DNA of 19,107 bases from Pyrodictiaceae archaeon (GCA_027046105.1 JALTZQ010000069.1:1-19107), one strand, 5' to 3'. Counted from the stretch's first letter, positions 6,534 through 14,165 are shown. Notes: generated from the letters alone by a model not told the origin. Numbers and translations: made by a program.

Positions 6534-9062
6534 TTACTTGCGGCGATAGACTACGAACAATACTAGTGCTATGACCGCTATGGCTAGTGCTATGGCTGCT
6601 AATGTGTAGGCTGCTGCGGATGCACTCTCAACCTTGCTACTTAACTCATCTATCTTACCCGTAATCTCCTCAACGGTTGTTAATGCCCGACTAGCAGTAG
6701 CACTAGCTTCTTCAGCCTTAGCGCCAGCGCTCTCTGCCTTCTGTCTTAGTTCCTCAATCTTGCTAACTACTTGTTGTATCTCGCTTACAAGCCTTTGTAT
6801 CTCCTCTGCGCGTGGACTTATAGCAGTGAGCTGCTTACTCAATTCTTCAAGCTGTTGTAGTATCGTTGTTACATCGCCTTTCAGAGCACCAACATCACCT
6901 TCAATAGCAGTGTAGCTCGCTTCTAGGCTCTGCAGTTGATTCCTCAGCGCTGGTACCTGTGCCTCTAGGGCAGCTAGCTGTGCACGTAATGTCTCTAGCT
7001 CGCGTTGTAACTGGGTTATCAGCGTCATTAGCTCTGGAGTATAGGGTGCACCAGCCACTTGTTGTTTCAGCACTTGTAGTTCCATCTCAAGTTTCTTCAT
7101 GCGTAGAGCTGTGTCTAGGTACGATATCATCCTTGTCAGCTTATCCATCACAGTATCGGTTATGCCCATCCACATTGCGTACTCGGGGCTCATCATTGTT
7201 GCTCCGTGTCTCCATCTTCTGCCGTCGTGATGCCAGATGTAGTACCACATTAACTCCATGTACTCGTCAAGCTTGTTTGTCGGATCGTGTATACCCTCCT
7301 TATAAGCTAGCTGTAGGAGTGCAAACGCGAATCTAGCAACAATGTCGTAGTCTATTAAGTTCTGGTCTGCTGTACGGAAGAAGTTGTCTATCCACTGACT
7401 ACTGTGGCAAAGCCTACATACTGACTTCATTTCTTCTCTGTGCTTTGCTAATTCACCAGTATATTCGATCGTTAATAGTCTTGGGAAAGCGGTCTCTCCG
7501 GGCTTAGGTCCTTCAAGTATTCTTACTCCAGTAAAGGTTGGGTACCTATACTCCTCTGGTGCTCTTGGGTTAGCTTTAGCCTCAATATCCTCTAGCTTGC
7601 CCTTTAGCTGGCTCCAGCCATAGTAGAGTGCTAACTGTTGTTTGTCTGGTATTATCGGTTTTGGTATGGTGAAGAAGTGCATCTGGTCCCACACTATTCT
7701 CCTTACAAGATCATGTGTACCCTTGACGAGTATGTTACCCTGTGCATCAGCTATAGTGCTCATGTGACATGTAGCACATGTTGGTGCGTTGAAGTCTACT
7801 CCAACACGCCATGGAATCTGGTTCCAGTTCCAGTCTTTACCATATACATCCCATAGGTTTCCATGCTTGCTGTCCTCGTAGATTTCAATGTGCGGGTGGT
7901 CGAGGCCTAAGTGGCACTGACCACAAGTCCATGGCTCACGGGCTTGCTTCACGCTAAATGTATGTCTTGCATGGCATACTGTACAAGCGCCCATGCTTCC
8001 ATCTGGGTCTAGTCTAGCAGCACCAAGATTTGGCCAACCCCATAGTGCTACACGATTAACCGTTAAACCACGTACATTCACAGTCTCCTTCTTGTAAGGT
8101 ACTACTATACTACCGTGGCACTGCATACATGCATGGTAGACGTAGGCATTCTTGAACCATGGATGCTCCATTATTCTTGACACAGTTTCCGTCTTAAGGC
8201 CCATTGCATTAACGACTACCTTTATACCATGCCTAACTAATACGGTAGTGTTTAGCGTAGCGCTTGGTGGCCATAATGGGCCTATGAATGTCTTCCAATC
8301 ATAGTCGTAGGGTGTAACCATGCCCGTAGCTTCTTTGAGCATTCTTACAATGTCATTCTCCTTTCCTGTCTCTAGGTACTCCATAACAGCCTTGGCTATT
8401 TCCTTGTAGAAGTCCCAATAGATATCAACCTCTCCACGCTTGTTGGTCAAGTATGGTGGGAAGTACTTCTCGTATAGGGCTCTAGCTCTACTGTCACCGA
8501 AGGGGTCTGCTCCCTGCTCCTTAGCCCACTGAAGAATGGCCTTGTACCATGGAGCGAATGGTGACATTATGCTACCGGTTGCGTGCCACGTCCAGCTAAG
8601 CTCGGTGCTTTCCTTAGGATGGCATTGGCTACAGTCTTTCCTTGTTACAATAGTTACTATCTTGTAGCCAAAATGGTTCTCTATGATATCTGGTCTATCC
8701 TGATCCTTAAACATGCCGTGGCACTCATAACAGCTTATCACATAGGGGTAGTCCTTGAACTTATCGGATATCTTATCAGCCCATTCGGGTGCACCAATAG
8801 CCTGGTAGAGTTTCGGTAGTTGATCTACTGTGCTAACAGCATGCTTACTATTAGCCCACTCATACACAATACCAGGTGTATACTGTAGGTGACAACTTAT
8901 ACAAGTCTGGCTCTGTGGACTGACCTTCCCACTCTTCAGTATCTCATCCAATTTAGCGACAAGTTCGTCACCAAAGACTGCTGCTTGAGCACTCACTATA
9001 CCTGTTGCAGTGAGAGGCAGAACCACTAAGAGGAGTATACTAGCCATTAAAATACGTCTCAT
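6534..9062 (-). CDS. hao: Stalked octaheme cytochrome c, hydroxylamine oxidoreductase family
   Basis: An 842-residue exported cytochrome with eight CXXCH sites at residues 54, 111, 144, 312, 360, 380, 429 and 549. Residues 1-25 are a signal peptide (RRILMASILLLVVLPL). After the last haem comes YYIWHHDGRRWRHGA followed by MMSPEYAMWMG, which I recognise as the C-terminal signature of the HAO/octaheme family. All eight sites are CXXCH, which argues against octaheme nitrite reductase ONR (one CXXCK). Typical HAO proteins are about 550-600 residues. Here about 638-815 is a long heptad-rich coiled coil (LQRELETLRAQLAALEAQV and similar), ending in a transmembrane helix (about 816-838) and YRRK. Likely a membrane-tethered trimer or oligomer. 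In hyperthermophiles and epsilonproteobacteria such proteins are linked to nitrite reduction to ammonia rather than hydroxylamine oxidation; that use here is inferred from the NrfBCD-like neighbours. I chose ATG 9062 (signal peptide fits); an in-frame GTG at 9098 would add 12 residues. Confidence 0.88.
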   Translation of the reverse strand: MRRILMASILLLVVLPLTATGIVSAQAAVFGDELVAKLDEILKSGKVSPQSQTCISCHLQYTPGIVYEWANSKHAVSTVDQLPKLYQAIGAPEWADKISDKFKDYPYVISCYECHGMFKDQDRPDIIENHFGYKIVTIVTRKDCSQCHPKESTELSWTWHATGSIMSPFAPWYKAILQWAKEQGADPFGDSRARALYEKYFPPYLTNKRGEVDIYWDFYKEIAKAVMEYLETGKENDIVRMLKEATGMVTPYDYDWKTFIGPLWPPSATLNTTVLVRHGIKVVVNAMGLKTETVSRIMEHPWFKNAYVYHACMQCHGSIVVPYKKETVNVRGLTVNRVALWGWPNLGAARLDPDGSMGACTVCHARHTFSVKQAREPWTCGQCHLGLDHPHIEIYEDSKHGNLWDVYGKDWNWNQIPWRVGVDFNAPTCATCHMSTIADAQGNILVKGTHDLVRRIVWDQMHFFTIPKPIIPDKQQLALYYGWSQLKGKLEDIEAKANPRAPEEYRYPTFTGVRILEGPKPGETAFPRLLTIEYTGELAKHREEMKSVCRLCHSSQWIDNFFRTADQNLIDYDIVARFAFALLQLAYKEGIHDPTNKLDEYMELMWYYIWHHDGRRWRHGATMMSPEYAMWMGITDTVMDKLTRMISYLDTALRMKKLEMELQVLKQQVAGAPYTPELMTLITQLQRELETLRAQLAALEAQVPALRNQLQSLEASYTAIEGDVGALKGDVTTILQQLEELSKQLTAISPRAEEIQRLVSEIQQVVSKIEELRQKAESAGAKAEEASATASRALTTVEEITGKIDELSSKVESASAAAYTLAAIALAIAVIALVLFVVYRRK

Positions 9063-9300
9063 AACGTAGCCCCCCGGGCCTACCTTGGCTTTTAACACCT
9101 ATTCTTAGCCGCAGTAAATGGTGGAACGTGTACAACTAGTTATGTTTGCAACCCCAACCTTTCGGTGCCCACTCCATTCTCGTGGTCTAAAACTAAGTGA
9201 GTAAGAGGCTACCTTGGTCTAGCCTTTTAGACCCCGGGGGGCTAGGGCTACTTTCTAATTTCCATTGCCTATAGCAGCGTTATAGGGCTTTATAAAGTGA
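9063..9300 (-). promoter_or_regulatory. Long structured leader and promoter of the octaheme gene
   Basis: CTTTATAAAG (9288-9297) is a strong, palindromic TATA-like element. A start near 9265 would give a leader of about 200 nt. In that leader TAGCCCCCCGGG (minus strand, from 9244 down to 9233) is exactly complementary to CCCGGGGGGCTA (9078 down to 9067), whose last base is 4 nt before the ATG. Between the arms is a perfect six-bp hairpin GGTCTA-AAAGGC-TAGACC (9216-9233) that overlaps the outer arm by one base (9233), and CCAAGGTAG occurs twice (near 9082-9090 and 9211-9219). The G-run nearest the ATG is the only ribosome-binding candidate and is inside the helix. No riboswitch family is recognised. 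Confidence 0.5.
9067..9244. repeat. Perfect 12-bp inverted repeat flanking 154 bp
   Basis: Plus-strand TAGCCCCCCGGG at 9067-9078 and its exact reverse complement CCCGGGGGGCTA at 9233-9244. Both arms are very GC-rich compared with the surrounding A/T-rich DNA, so they stand out. The pair brackets the untranslated region of the octaheme gene. Confidence 0.85.
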
Positions 9301-9476
9301 ATGGTTGTTCAAACATTGCGGTATATTCCGGTAATCGATAGTGATTAACATGTTTATTCGGGAGGTTTCTCATGCTAGCCTTTCCTAGCAGTTAGTACCT
9401 TAGGGAATGAGTGTTGAAGGGATCTTTTTGTATCAACAGTTAGTGTACTGTAAAATATTCTATCGCTTGCAGAGAT
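9301..9476. other. Gene-free stretch
   Basis: No open frame of useful length on either strand. A small perfect hairpin GCTAG-CCTTTC-CTAGC lies near 9374-9389. Nothing else is recognised. Confidence 0.4.
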
Positions 9477-9560
9477 GTGGCAGCGATTAATGGCACAGAA
9501 GTAAAGAAGTTGATAGCATAATAGCTAGGATTCGAAATAGTTCATGATTACTGGTCTGCC
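9477..9560 (+). pseudogene. Probable remnant of a HicA-type mRNA interferase
   Basis: Read from GTG 9477, the plus strand gives VAAINGTEVKKLIA, two adjacent stops (TAA TAG at 9519-9524), then LGFEIVHDYWS in the same frame. HicA toxins begin with a block of the form (I/V)-(S/N)-G-x-E-V-x-K-x-L-x-x-x-G-F-E-(I/V)-V, followed by a Gly-Ser-His that supplies the catalytic His. The first block matches well across the stops; the catalytic GSH is not seen. No hicB is recognised next to it. The piece is short, so this could be chance, but the match of both halves in one frame with the right spacing makes a decayed hicA the best reading. Confidence 0.4.
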
Positions 9561-9659
9561 AGGCTGATACGGGCCATCCAAGTTGCATACAGTTTGGAGT
9601 ATTTAGTTTGGCCCCACATCTATATACATTATGATTATTCTGTCATTGGCTCATGTTGT

Positions 9660-9681
9660 GCCCGGCTATCCCCGCTCGGGC
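9660..9681. repeat. Hairpin at the 3' end of the tnpB remnant
   Basis: GCCCG (9660-9664) and CGGGC (9677-9681) form a perfect five-bp inverted repeat with a 12-nt loop. It starts 1 nt after the last recognisable stop codon of the tnpB remnant. Subterminal hairpins at this place are typical of IS200/IS605 right ends and of the overlapping guide RNA region, so it may mark the old right end of the element. Confidence 0.5.
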
Positions 9682-9682
9682 T

Positions 9683-10200
9683 TCATTGGTCATCAGTTGT
9701 GTGTCTCAGATCCTGGTTTGGAGCTAAGGCTATGAGGCCCTTCTTGTAGATATTCATTGCTCTCACTGTGGTCAATGACTTGGCTGTGCTTGCATCTCGG
9801 ATACATCCTGCTAGTACTACTTGGATTCATGTAGATTATGGGGACGTTGTGCTTTACCACTTTAGCCTCTATCGCTTAGACTTAGCTTCCTGTAAGCGAA
9901 CCTGAATAGCCTACGTACTAAACTTCTATGGATATTGTACACGGCTTCTCCAGCTCTTCGACGGCTACGGCTCTACTCATTCTTCTGGCCTTCAACGTTA
10001 AGTACTTGGCAATCTTTTATAAGTTAATCTAGTACAATTCTTACGCTATTTTTATGCACTGAACCCGCAAACATCAGCAACCTAGGGATGGATTCAGACT
10101 TCTTATAGCTAAAGAACATACTCTTATACGCATACATCACGGCCTTTTCTCTTAAGCCCCTCCTCTCCTATAGTGCTCTGCCCTCTTCCTTCAACGTATA
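9683..10200 (-). pseudogene. tnpB: Frameshifted TnpB (IS605-family OrfB) remnant
   Basis: The minus strand carries TnpB blocks in order, in shifting frames. They are KIAKYLTLKARRMSRAVAVEELEK (10016 to about 9945; EEL fits the RuvC-II Glu), RSLVRRLFRFAYRKL (about 9927-9883), AKVVKHNVPIIYMNPSSTSR followed by a YPRC Cys (9875-9765; the TS...CP.C first zinc knuckle), and RAMNIYKKGLIALAPNQDL ending at TGA 9683. At least three frame changes separate the blocks. Between the first knuckle and NIYKKG about 20-25 residues are missing, which in intact proteins hold the second Cys pair and the RuvC-III Asp. The part upstream of 10016 (to about 10200) is only faintly TnpB-like. No TnpA is seen. It is dead as a nuclease. 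Confidence 0.8.
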
Positions 10201-10266
10201 TCAGTACTATTCGTGAATACTAGTGTTAGGTAACCGCATTCACACAAGAATAATCACTATCTCTAC

Positions 10267-10461
10267 TTAAAGTTTCTTAAGACAATCAACGACACGCCTA
10301 TCAATACCGAAATTACTGTCTACCCTATTCAACAGGTATGGGTTTTTAGAATACGCAGTTAAGGCGTTTAGTGCTTCGCCAGTAAGTGCCCAAGCAAGGT
10401 AATCGATAAAGACATTGCTAGACTTATTTAGACATAATTCGCAAGCTAAAGATACGTGTGT
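10267..10461 (-). pseudogene. Decayed reading frame of unknown family
   Basis: A 64-codon open segment on the minus strand lacks a good start and runs straight out of in-frame stops at 10462-10464 and 10489-10491. It reads THVSLACELCLNKSSNVFID followed by YLAWALTGEALNALTAYSKN and PYLLNRVDSNFGIDRRVVDC, ending LKKL. The amino-acid composition (regular Leu/Ala/Val spacing, one Trp) looks protein-like rather than random. The same frame before the stops reads EWKILKSFFSEPLQLLNSLR. I do not recognise a family. It may be the tail of a gene broken when the nearby IS element arrived. Confidence 0.35.
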
Positions 10462-10594
10462 CTAGCTACGATAACTTATTGGGAGACGCTAACGTAAGCT
10501 ATTTAGAAGCTGTAGAGGTTCTGAGAAAAAGGACTTTAGAATCTTCCACTCCCCCAAGTTCTTGCTTGAAAAGACCAAGTGCAGGTGATGAGAG

Positions 10595-11422
10595 ATGAAG
10601 ATCTGTTGCTTAGGCGATATCCATTACCATGGCAGTTACAGCGACTTAGATGAACTAACTAAGAATGTCGAAAAGGAATGCAACAATGTTAATGCAATAG
10701 TTGTTGTGGGCGACCTCACCTCTAGGGGAAGGCTTGACTATGCAGAAGACGTTCTGATAGCCATAAGAATAGCACTAGGGGGTGCAAGACGCTTTAAGGT
10801 ACCTATACTCGTTGTGCCGGGTAACCACGATATCTACCTTACACCGGAGGAGTTAAAGGAGAGAATCGACTCCGAAACTAAGTTATCGAGATTCAATGAC
10901 TTTGTTGAGAAGCTCGGTTATGTAGCACTGATGAAGAAGCCCTTCATTCTGGGGAACGTAGGTTTTGTGGGCTCGATTGGGTGGTACGATTATAGCTTTG
11001 CCCCTCAATGGTTAAACCTCCCACTTGAAGCTTACCGTAAAAAGGCTTTCGATTCAAAAATCTGGGCCGATAGAGAGTTCGTTAAGCTCCTCTTTTCGGA
11101 TGAAGAGTTTACACTAAAGCTGCTTGACAACTTTGAAAAGCATATCAAGGAAATCTATGATAAGGTTGATAAGGTTGTTGTCGTTCTTCACCACGTACCT
11201 TTCATGGAGTTGGTCCACTACAAGCAAGTGCCTGAATGGGATTACTTTTCAGCATTCATGGGCTCTGAGAGGTTTGGGCACGTAATCAAGAAGTATGGAA
11301 GTAAAATTAAGTTAGTACTTTACGGACATAGCCACAATGGTATAAACACAGAGTGTAAAAACGTTGAAGGAATAAAGTGTTGTAATTGTGCATCACCAAT
11401 ACCGATGCTGATCGAGGTCTAG
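10595..11422 (+). CDS. Calcineurin-like metallophosphoesterase
   Basis: A 275-residue cytoplasmic protein with the full dimetal phosphoesterase set: GDIH (Asp8, His10), GDLTSRG (Asp40), PGNHD (Asn77, His78), LHHVPF (His199/200) and GHSH (His245, His247). This family cleaves phosphomonoesters, phosphodiesters or nucleic acids with two metal ions. The closest general resemblance is to short single-domain archaeal members. It is too short for Mre11 and lacks a capping domain. A C-terminal Cys cluster (about 254, 262, 263, 265 in CKNVEGIKCCNC) is unusual and could bind a metal or form a disulfide. ATG 10595 has GGTGAT 5 nt upstream. It stands alone on the plus strand, after the pseudogene zone and with no partner gene, so the substrate cannot be inferred. 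Confidence 0.88.
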   Translation: MKICCLGDIHYHGSYSDLDELTKNVEKECNNVNAIVVVGDLTSRGRLDYAEDVLIAIRIALGGARRFKVPILVVPGNHDIYLTPEELKERIDSETKLSRFNDFVEKLGYVALMKKPFILGNVGFVGSIGWYDYSFAPQWLNLPLEAYRKKAFDSKIWADREFVKLLFSDEEFTLKLLDNFEKHIKEIYDKVDKVVVVLHHVPFMELVHYKQVPEWDYFSAFMGSERFGHVIKKYGSKIKLVLYGHSHNGINTECKNVEGIKCCNCASPIPMLIEV

Positions 11423-11766
11423 CAGGTAGTAACATACTATTTACCAAGATGTCCTCATCAGAATGATGTAATGCTTGTGTTTACAAAGTTATCAACGAGT
11501 TTTTGGAAAGAATAAGATTATTTTCAGGATATCTAGCTGGATCAAAGTACATTAGGTCTTGGTGAAGTCTAGCGAGTCGAACCATGCAGCCCTACTTATG
11601 TATCGTCTCGAATGGTGTCATCCTAGGAGATTGTGTGGAGCCGTATCCGAGAATAGAATAGCACCAGTATATGTATATATTGGGCAATCTCGGCCATGAA
11701 CCATGTAGTACCTCGTTACTATCCTTAGGAGTTTTTTAGGAAAAGCCTATATAGAGGGTATATAAG
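11423..11766. other. Gene-free stretch with promoter-like A/T elements
   Basis: No supported gene. Two very short frames (plus 11584-11661, minus 11481-11585) have protein-like composition but no recognisable family. TATATAG and TATATAAG occur at about 11748-11766, directly beside the tRNA-Gly 3' end. On the minus strand AGGCTTTTCCTAAAAAACTC (about 11730-11749) is a possible terminator region for the tRNA transcript. Confidence 0.35.
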
Positions 11767-11845
11767 TGGTGCGGCGGCCGGGATTTGAACCCGGGATCTC
11801 CGGCTTGGCAGGCCGGCGTCCTAGTCCAGGCTAGACGACCGCCGC
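11767..11845 (-). tRNA. tRNA-Gly(GCC) with encoded CCA
   Basis: The minus strand folds as a complete cloverleaf: acceptor GCGGCGG/CCGCCGC, anticodon arm CCGGC-CTGCCAA-GCCGG with anticodon GCC (34-36), T arm CCGGG-TTCAAAT-CCCGG, discriminator A at 11770, then CCA at 11767-11769. There is no intron. It reads GGC and GGT codons. It lies about 55 bp downstream of the ribonucleotide reductase gene on the same strand. Confidence 0.95.
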
Positions 11846-11900
11846 ACACCAACCTTAGTCCCGATAGTATTAGGGGGTTTAATGCCTTATTCGTAACGTT

Positions 11901-14165
11901 TCAGATTTCGCATGTGGGGCATCCTCCTGCGTACTCTTCTGCCGCCATTACTAGTTCGTCCTTACCTATTCTCAACCACCTATGGTATAACTTGTCCTTG
12001 TGTACCAGTTTCTCTGGCATGCTTTTTAGTACCTCTTCTATGGTTTTACCCACCTTTATGACTTGTTCTGGCTTGGAGCGGTCTCTGAATACTGTTATGC
12101 CCTTGCAGCCTAGTTTCCATGCTAGTATGAATGCTTTATGTACGTCCTCTATCGTGGCGTCGTGGCGCATGTTTATGGTCTTACTTACAGCATTGTCTGT
12201 CCAGCGCTGAAAGACAGCCTGCATTTTTATGTGCCACTCTGGCCCTATTTCATGGGCTGTTCTCAGAAGACTACGGTACTCTGCTGGTATGTAGACTTTA
12301 TTGCCTTTAGCGATTTCTATAAGGACTTCTCTTGTTAGTTTGCCCCTTTGTTTTAGTATTCTACGAAGATGTTGATTTACTTCTACAAAGAGCCCTACTG
12401 TAGTTTCTCTAATATAGACGAGGGCGAAATATGGTTCTATGCTGGAATTTACATTTGCAATTATACTGATACTTCCTGTTGGTGCTATCGTAGTTACAGT
12501 GGCATTCCTTGTCCCCTTAATCATTTCGCTCCTAACTTTCTCCCAGTCGAGGCTAGGTCTGTCCTCAATAAGCCTTTTGGTTCGACTAGACACCTTTCTC
12601 TCATCGTATATAGTGTTTGCGGGTATTTGTGGCTCGAAGTTAAATCGTCCCTTGGCATGTATGCTTTCGGGGAAGGCTGGATAGGGTCCTCGCTCTCTTG
12701 CAAGCTTATTGCTCTCATCGCGTGCTACGTAGGCTATGAACTCCATTATCTTGTCTGCTACGAAAAGAGCATCATCACTATCATATCTTATTCCTAGTTC
12801 TACCAGTGCATCGGCTAACCCCATTACGCCTAATCCTATCTTTCTAGTACGGAGTACTGCTTCCTCAATACGTGGATCAGGGTACCAGGACATATCTATT
12901 ACATCGTCTAGAAACCTTACTGCAAGCCTTACTGTCTCCTCTAACTCCCTCCACTGTATTTGGCCTCCCTTAACGAATGCATGTAGGTTTATACTGCCTA
13001 GGTTGCAAGCCTCCCAGTCCAATAATGGTGTTTCACCACAAGGATTTGTTGCATGTATTACGCCTAACCCTGGTGTTGGGTTATGCTTGTTTATCGTGTC
13101 TACGAATACTAGACCGGGGTCTCCAGAGGTCCATGCACACTTAACTATTTCCTCGAAGACTTTACGTGCCTTCACGGTCCTCCACGGCTTACACTGTTTA
13201 TGTGCCTTCTCCAACGAATCCATAGATGTAATATTCGGGCATGTTCGTGGATTGTAAAGACTCCACTCACCATCCTCTAGCACTGCTCTTATGAATTCAT
13301 CATGTACCGCTACGCTTATGTTAAAGTTCTCAAAGACCCTCACTTGCCCACACTTAGCTCTTATAAACTCTATTATGTCTGGATGCCAGTCATGCATTAT
13401 ACCCATCATTGCTCCTCTACGCTTACCACCTTCCTTGATAACGTCAGCCGCAACGTCGAAGAGCCTCATGAAGCTAACTGGGCCACTACTTAAACCACCA
13501 GTACCCTTTATGATATCGCCTCGAGGCCGGAGAGGCGAGAAATCAAAGCCTACTCCAGCCCCTGTCCTATGTATGAGTACTGTGACTCGTAGAGCATCCA
13601 GTATAGCGTTAATATCATCATCCAAGGGTACAACGAAGCATGCTGCGAGTTGTGGTCTACGTGTAGCAGCATTCATCAATGTAGGCGAGTTGGGTAAGAA
13701 TTTAAGCTCAGCCATTAGCGTATAGAACTTCTTTGTGTAATCCTCTACGGGATTACCGTATCTTGCCTCAGCTAAGGCGACATAGTTAGCAACACGCTTG
13801 AAAAGCTCGTCCGGCGTTTCACGTACTTTCCCCTCCTCATTTCTTAACAAGTATCGTGTGTAGAGAAGCCTAATCGCTTGATAGCTTAGCCTTTCCTCGA
13901 CTCCTGCAGGTTTTTCCAACTGTTTACCAGCTTCCACATAGATTCTCATGAGGAGAGTATATTTTGCGAAAAGAGCCCACTTATCGTCAACTATACCTAA
14001 GATCATTGCAATATGCTCAACCGCGTCTAGTAGTTGGCTTAAACTGGGCCTCTCAACACCACGAGCTCTAAGTAATTTTAATGCCTCTTCTTCGACTCCC
14101 CGAAGATCAGCAGGGCTTAAATCTGCTAGTTTCGCGGCCTTTTCCAAGATTGTATTGATCGTCAC
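11901..14165 (-). CDS. nrdJ: Adenosylcobalamin-dependent ribonucleotide reductase (class II)
   Basis: A 754-residue enzyme that makes deoxyribonucleotides from ribonucleotides using coenzyme B12 to generate the thiyl radical. Key residues: Cys176 (LAACFV) and Cys387 (EACNLGS) as the redox pair, Cys376 in NPCGE as the catalytic thiyl, and a C-terminal Cys749-x-x-Cys752 (GGCPTCEI) that re-reduces the active site. RTGAGVGFDFSPLRPRG and APTGSISIIANV are well-kept barrel and phosphate-loop motifs. There is no ATP-cone typical of class I NrdA; a short helical domain precedes the barrel. No small subunit is present, as expected for class II. GTG 14165 follows an in-frame TAA directly and lacks a clear ribosome-binding site, so the message may be leaderless or start at TTG 14150. 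Cytoplasmic; it requires B12 supply. Confidence 0.95.
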   Translation of the reverse strand: MTINTILEKAAKLADLSPADLRGVEEEALKLLRARGVERPSLSQLLDAVEHIAMILGIVDDKWALFAKYTLLMRIYVEAGKQLEKPAGVEERLSYQAIRLLYTRYLLRNEEGKVRETPDELFKRVANYVALAEARYGNPVEDYTKKFYTLMAELKFLPNSPTLMNAATRRPQLAACFVVPLDDDINAILDALRVTVLIHRTGAGVGFDFSPLRPRGDIIKGTGGLSSGPVSFMRLFDVAADVIKEGGKRRGAMMGIMHDWHPDIIEFIRAKCGQVRVFENFNISVAVHDEFIRAVLEDGEWSLYNPRTCPNITSMDSLEKAHKQCKPWRTVKARKVFEEIVKCAWTSGDPGLVFVDTINKHNPTPGLGVIHATNPCGETPLLDWEACNLGSINLHAFVKGGQIQWRELEETVRLAVRFLDDVIDMSWYPDPRIEEAVLRTRKIGLGVMGLADALVELGIRYDSDDALFVADKIMEFIAYVARDESNKLARERGPYPAFPESIHAKGRFNFEPQIPANTIYDERKVSSRTKRLIEDRPSLDWEKVRSEMIKGTRNATVTTIAPTGSISIIANVNSSIEPYFALVYIRETTVGLFVEVNQHLRRILKQRGKLTREVLIEIAKGNKVYIPAEYRSLLRTAHEIGPEWHIKMQAVFQRWTDNAVSKTINMRHDATIEDVHKAFILAWKLGCKGITVFRDRSKPEQVIKVGKTIEEVLKSMPEKLVHKDKLYHRWLRIGKDELVMAAEEYAGGCPTCEI

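Noticed and set aside
6534..9062. Assignment of the octaheme protein as ONR or tetrathionate reductase OTR
   Set aside because: ONR has a CXXCK at its catalytic haem and OTR a differently ligated active haem; here all eight sites are CXXCH and the C-terminal signature is HAO-like.
11481..11661. Two short frames (minus 34 codons, plus 25 codons) with protein-like sequence
   Set aside because: Too short, overlapping each other, and without a recognisable family or convincing ribosome-binding site.
11700..11850. Integrated element using tRNA-Gly as attachment site
   Set aside because: No integrase gene and no duplicated tRNA 3' end were found nearby.
12369..12797. Plus-strand frames of up to 142 codons opposite nrdJ
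   Set aside because: They are antisense to a fully conserved ribonucleotide reductase; no ribosome-binding site or domain is seen.
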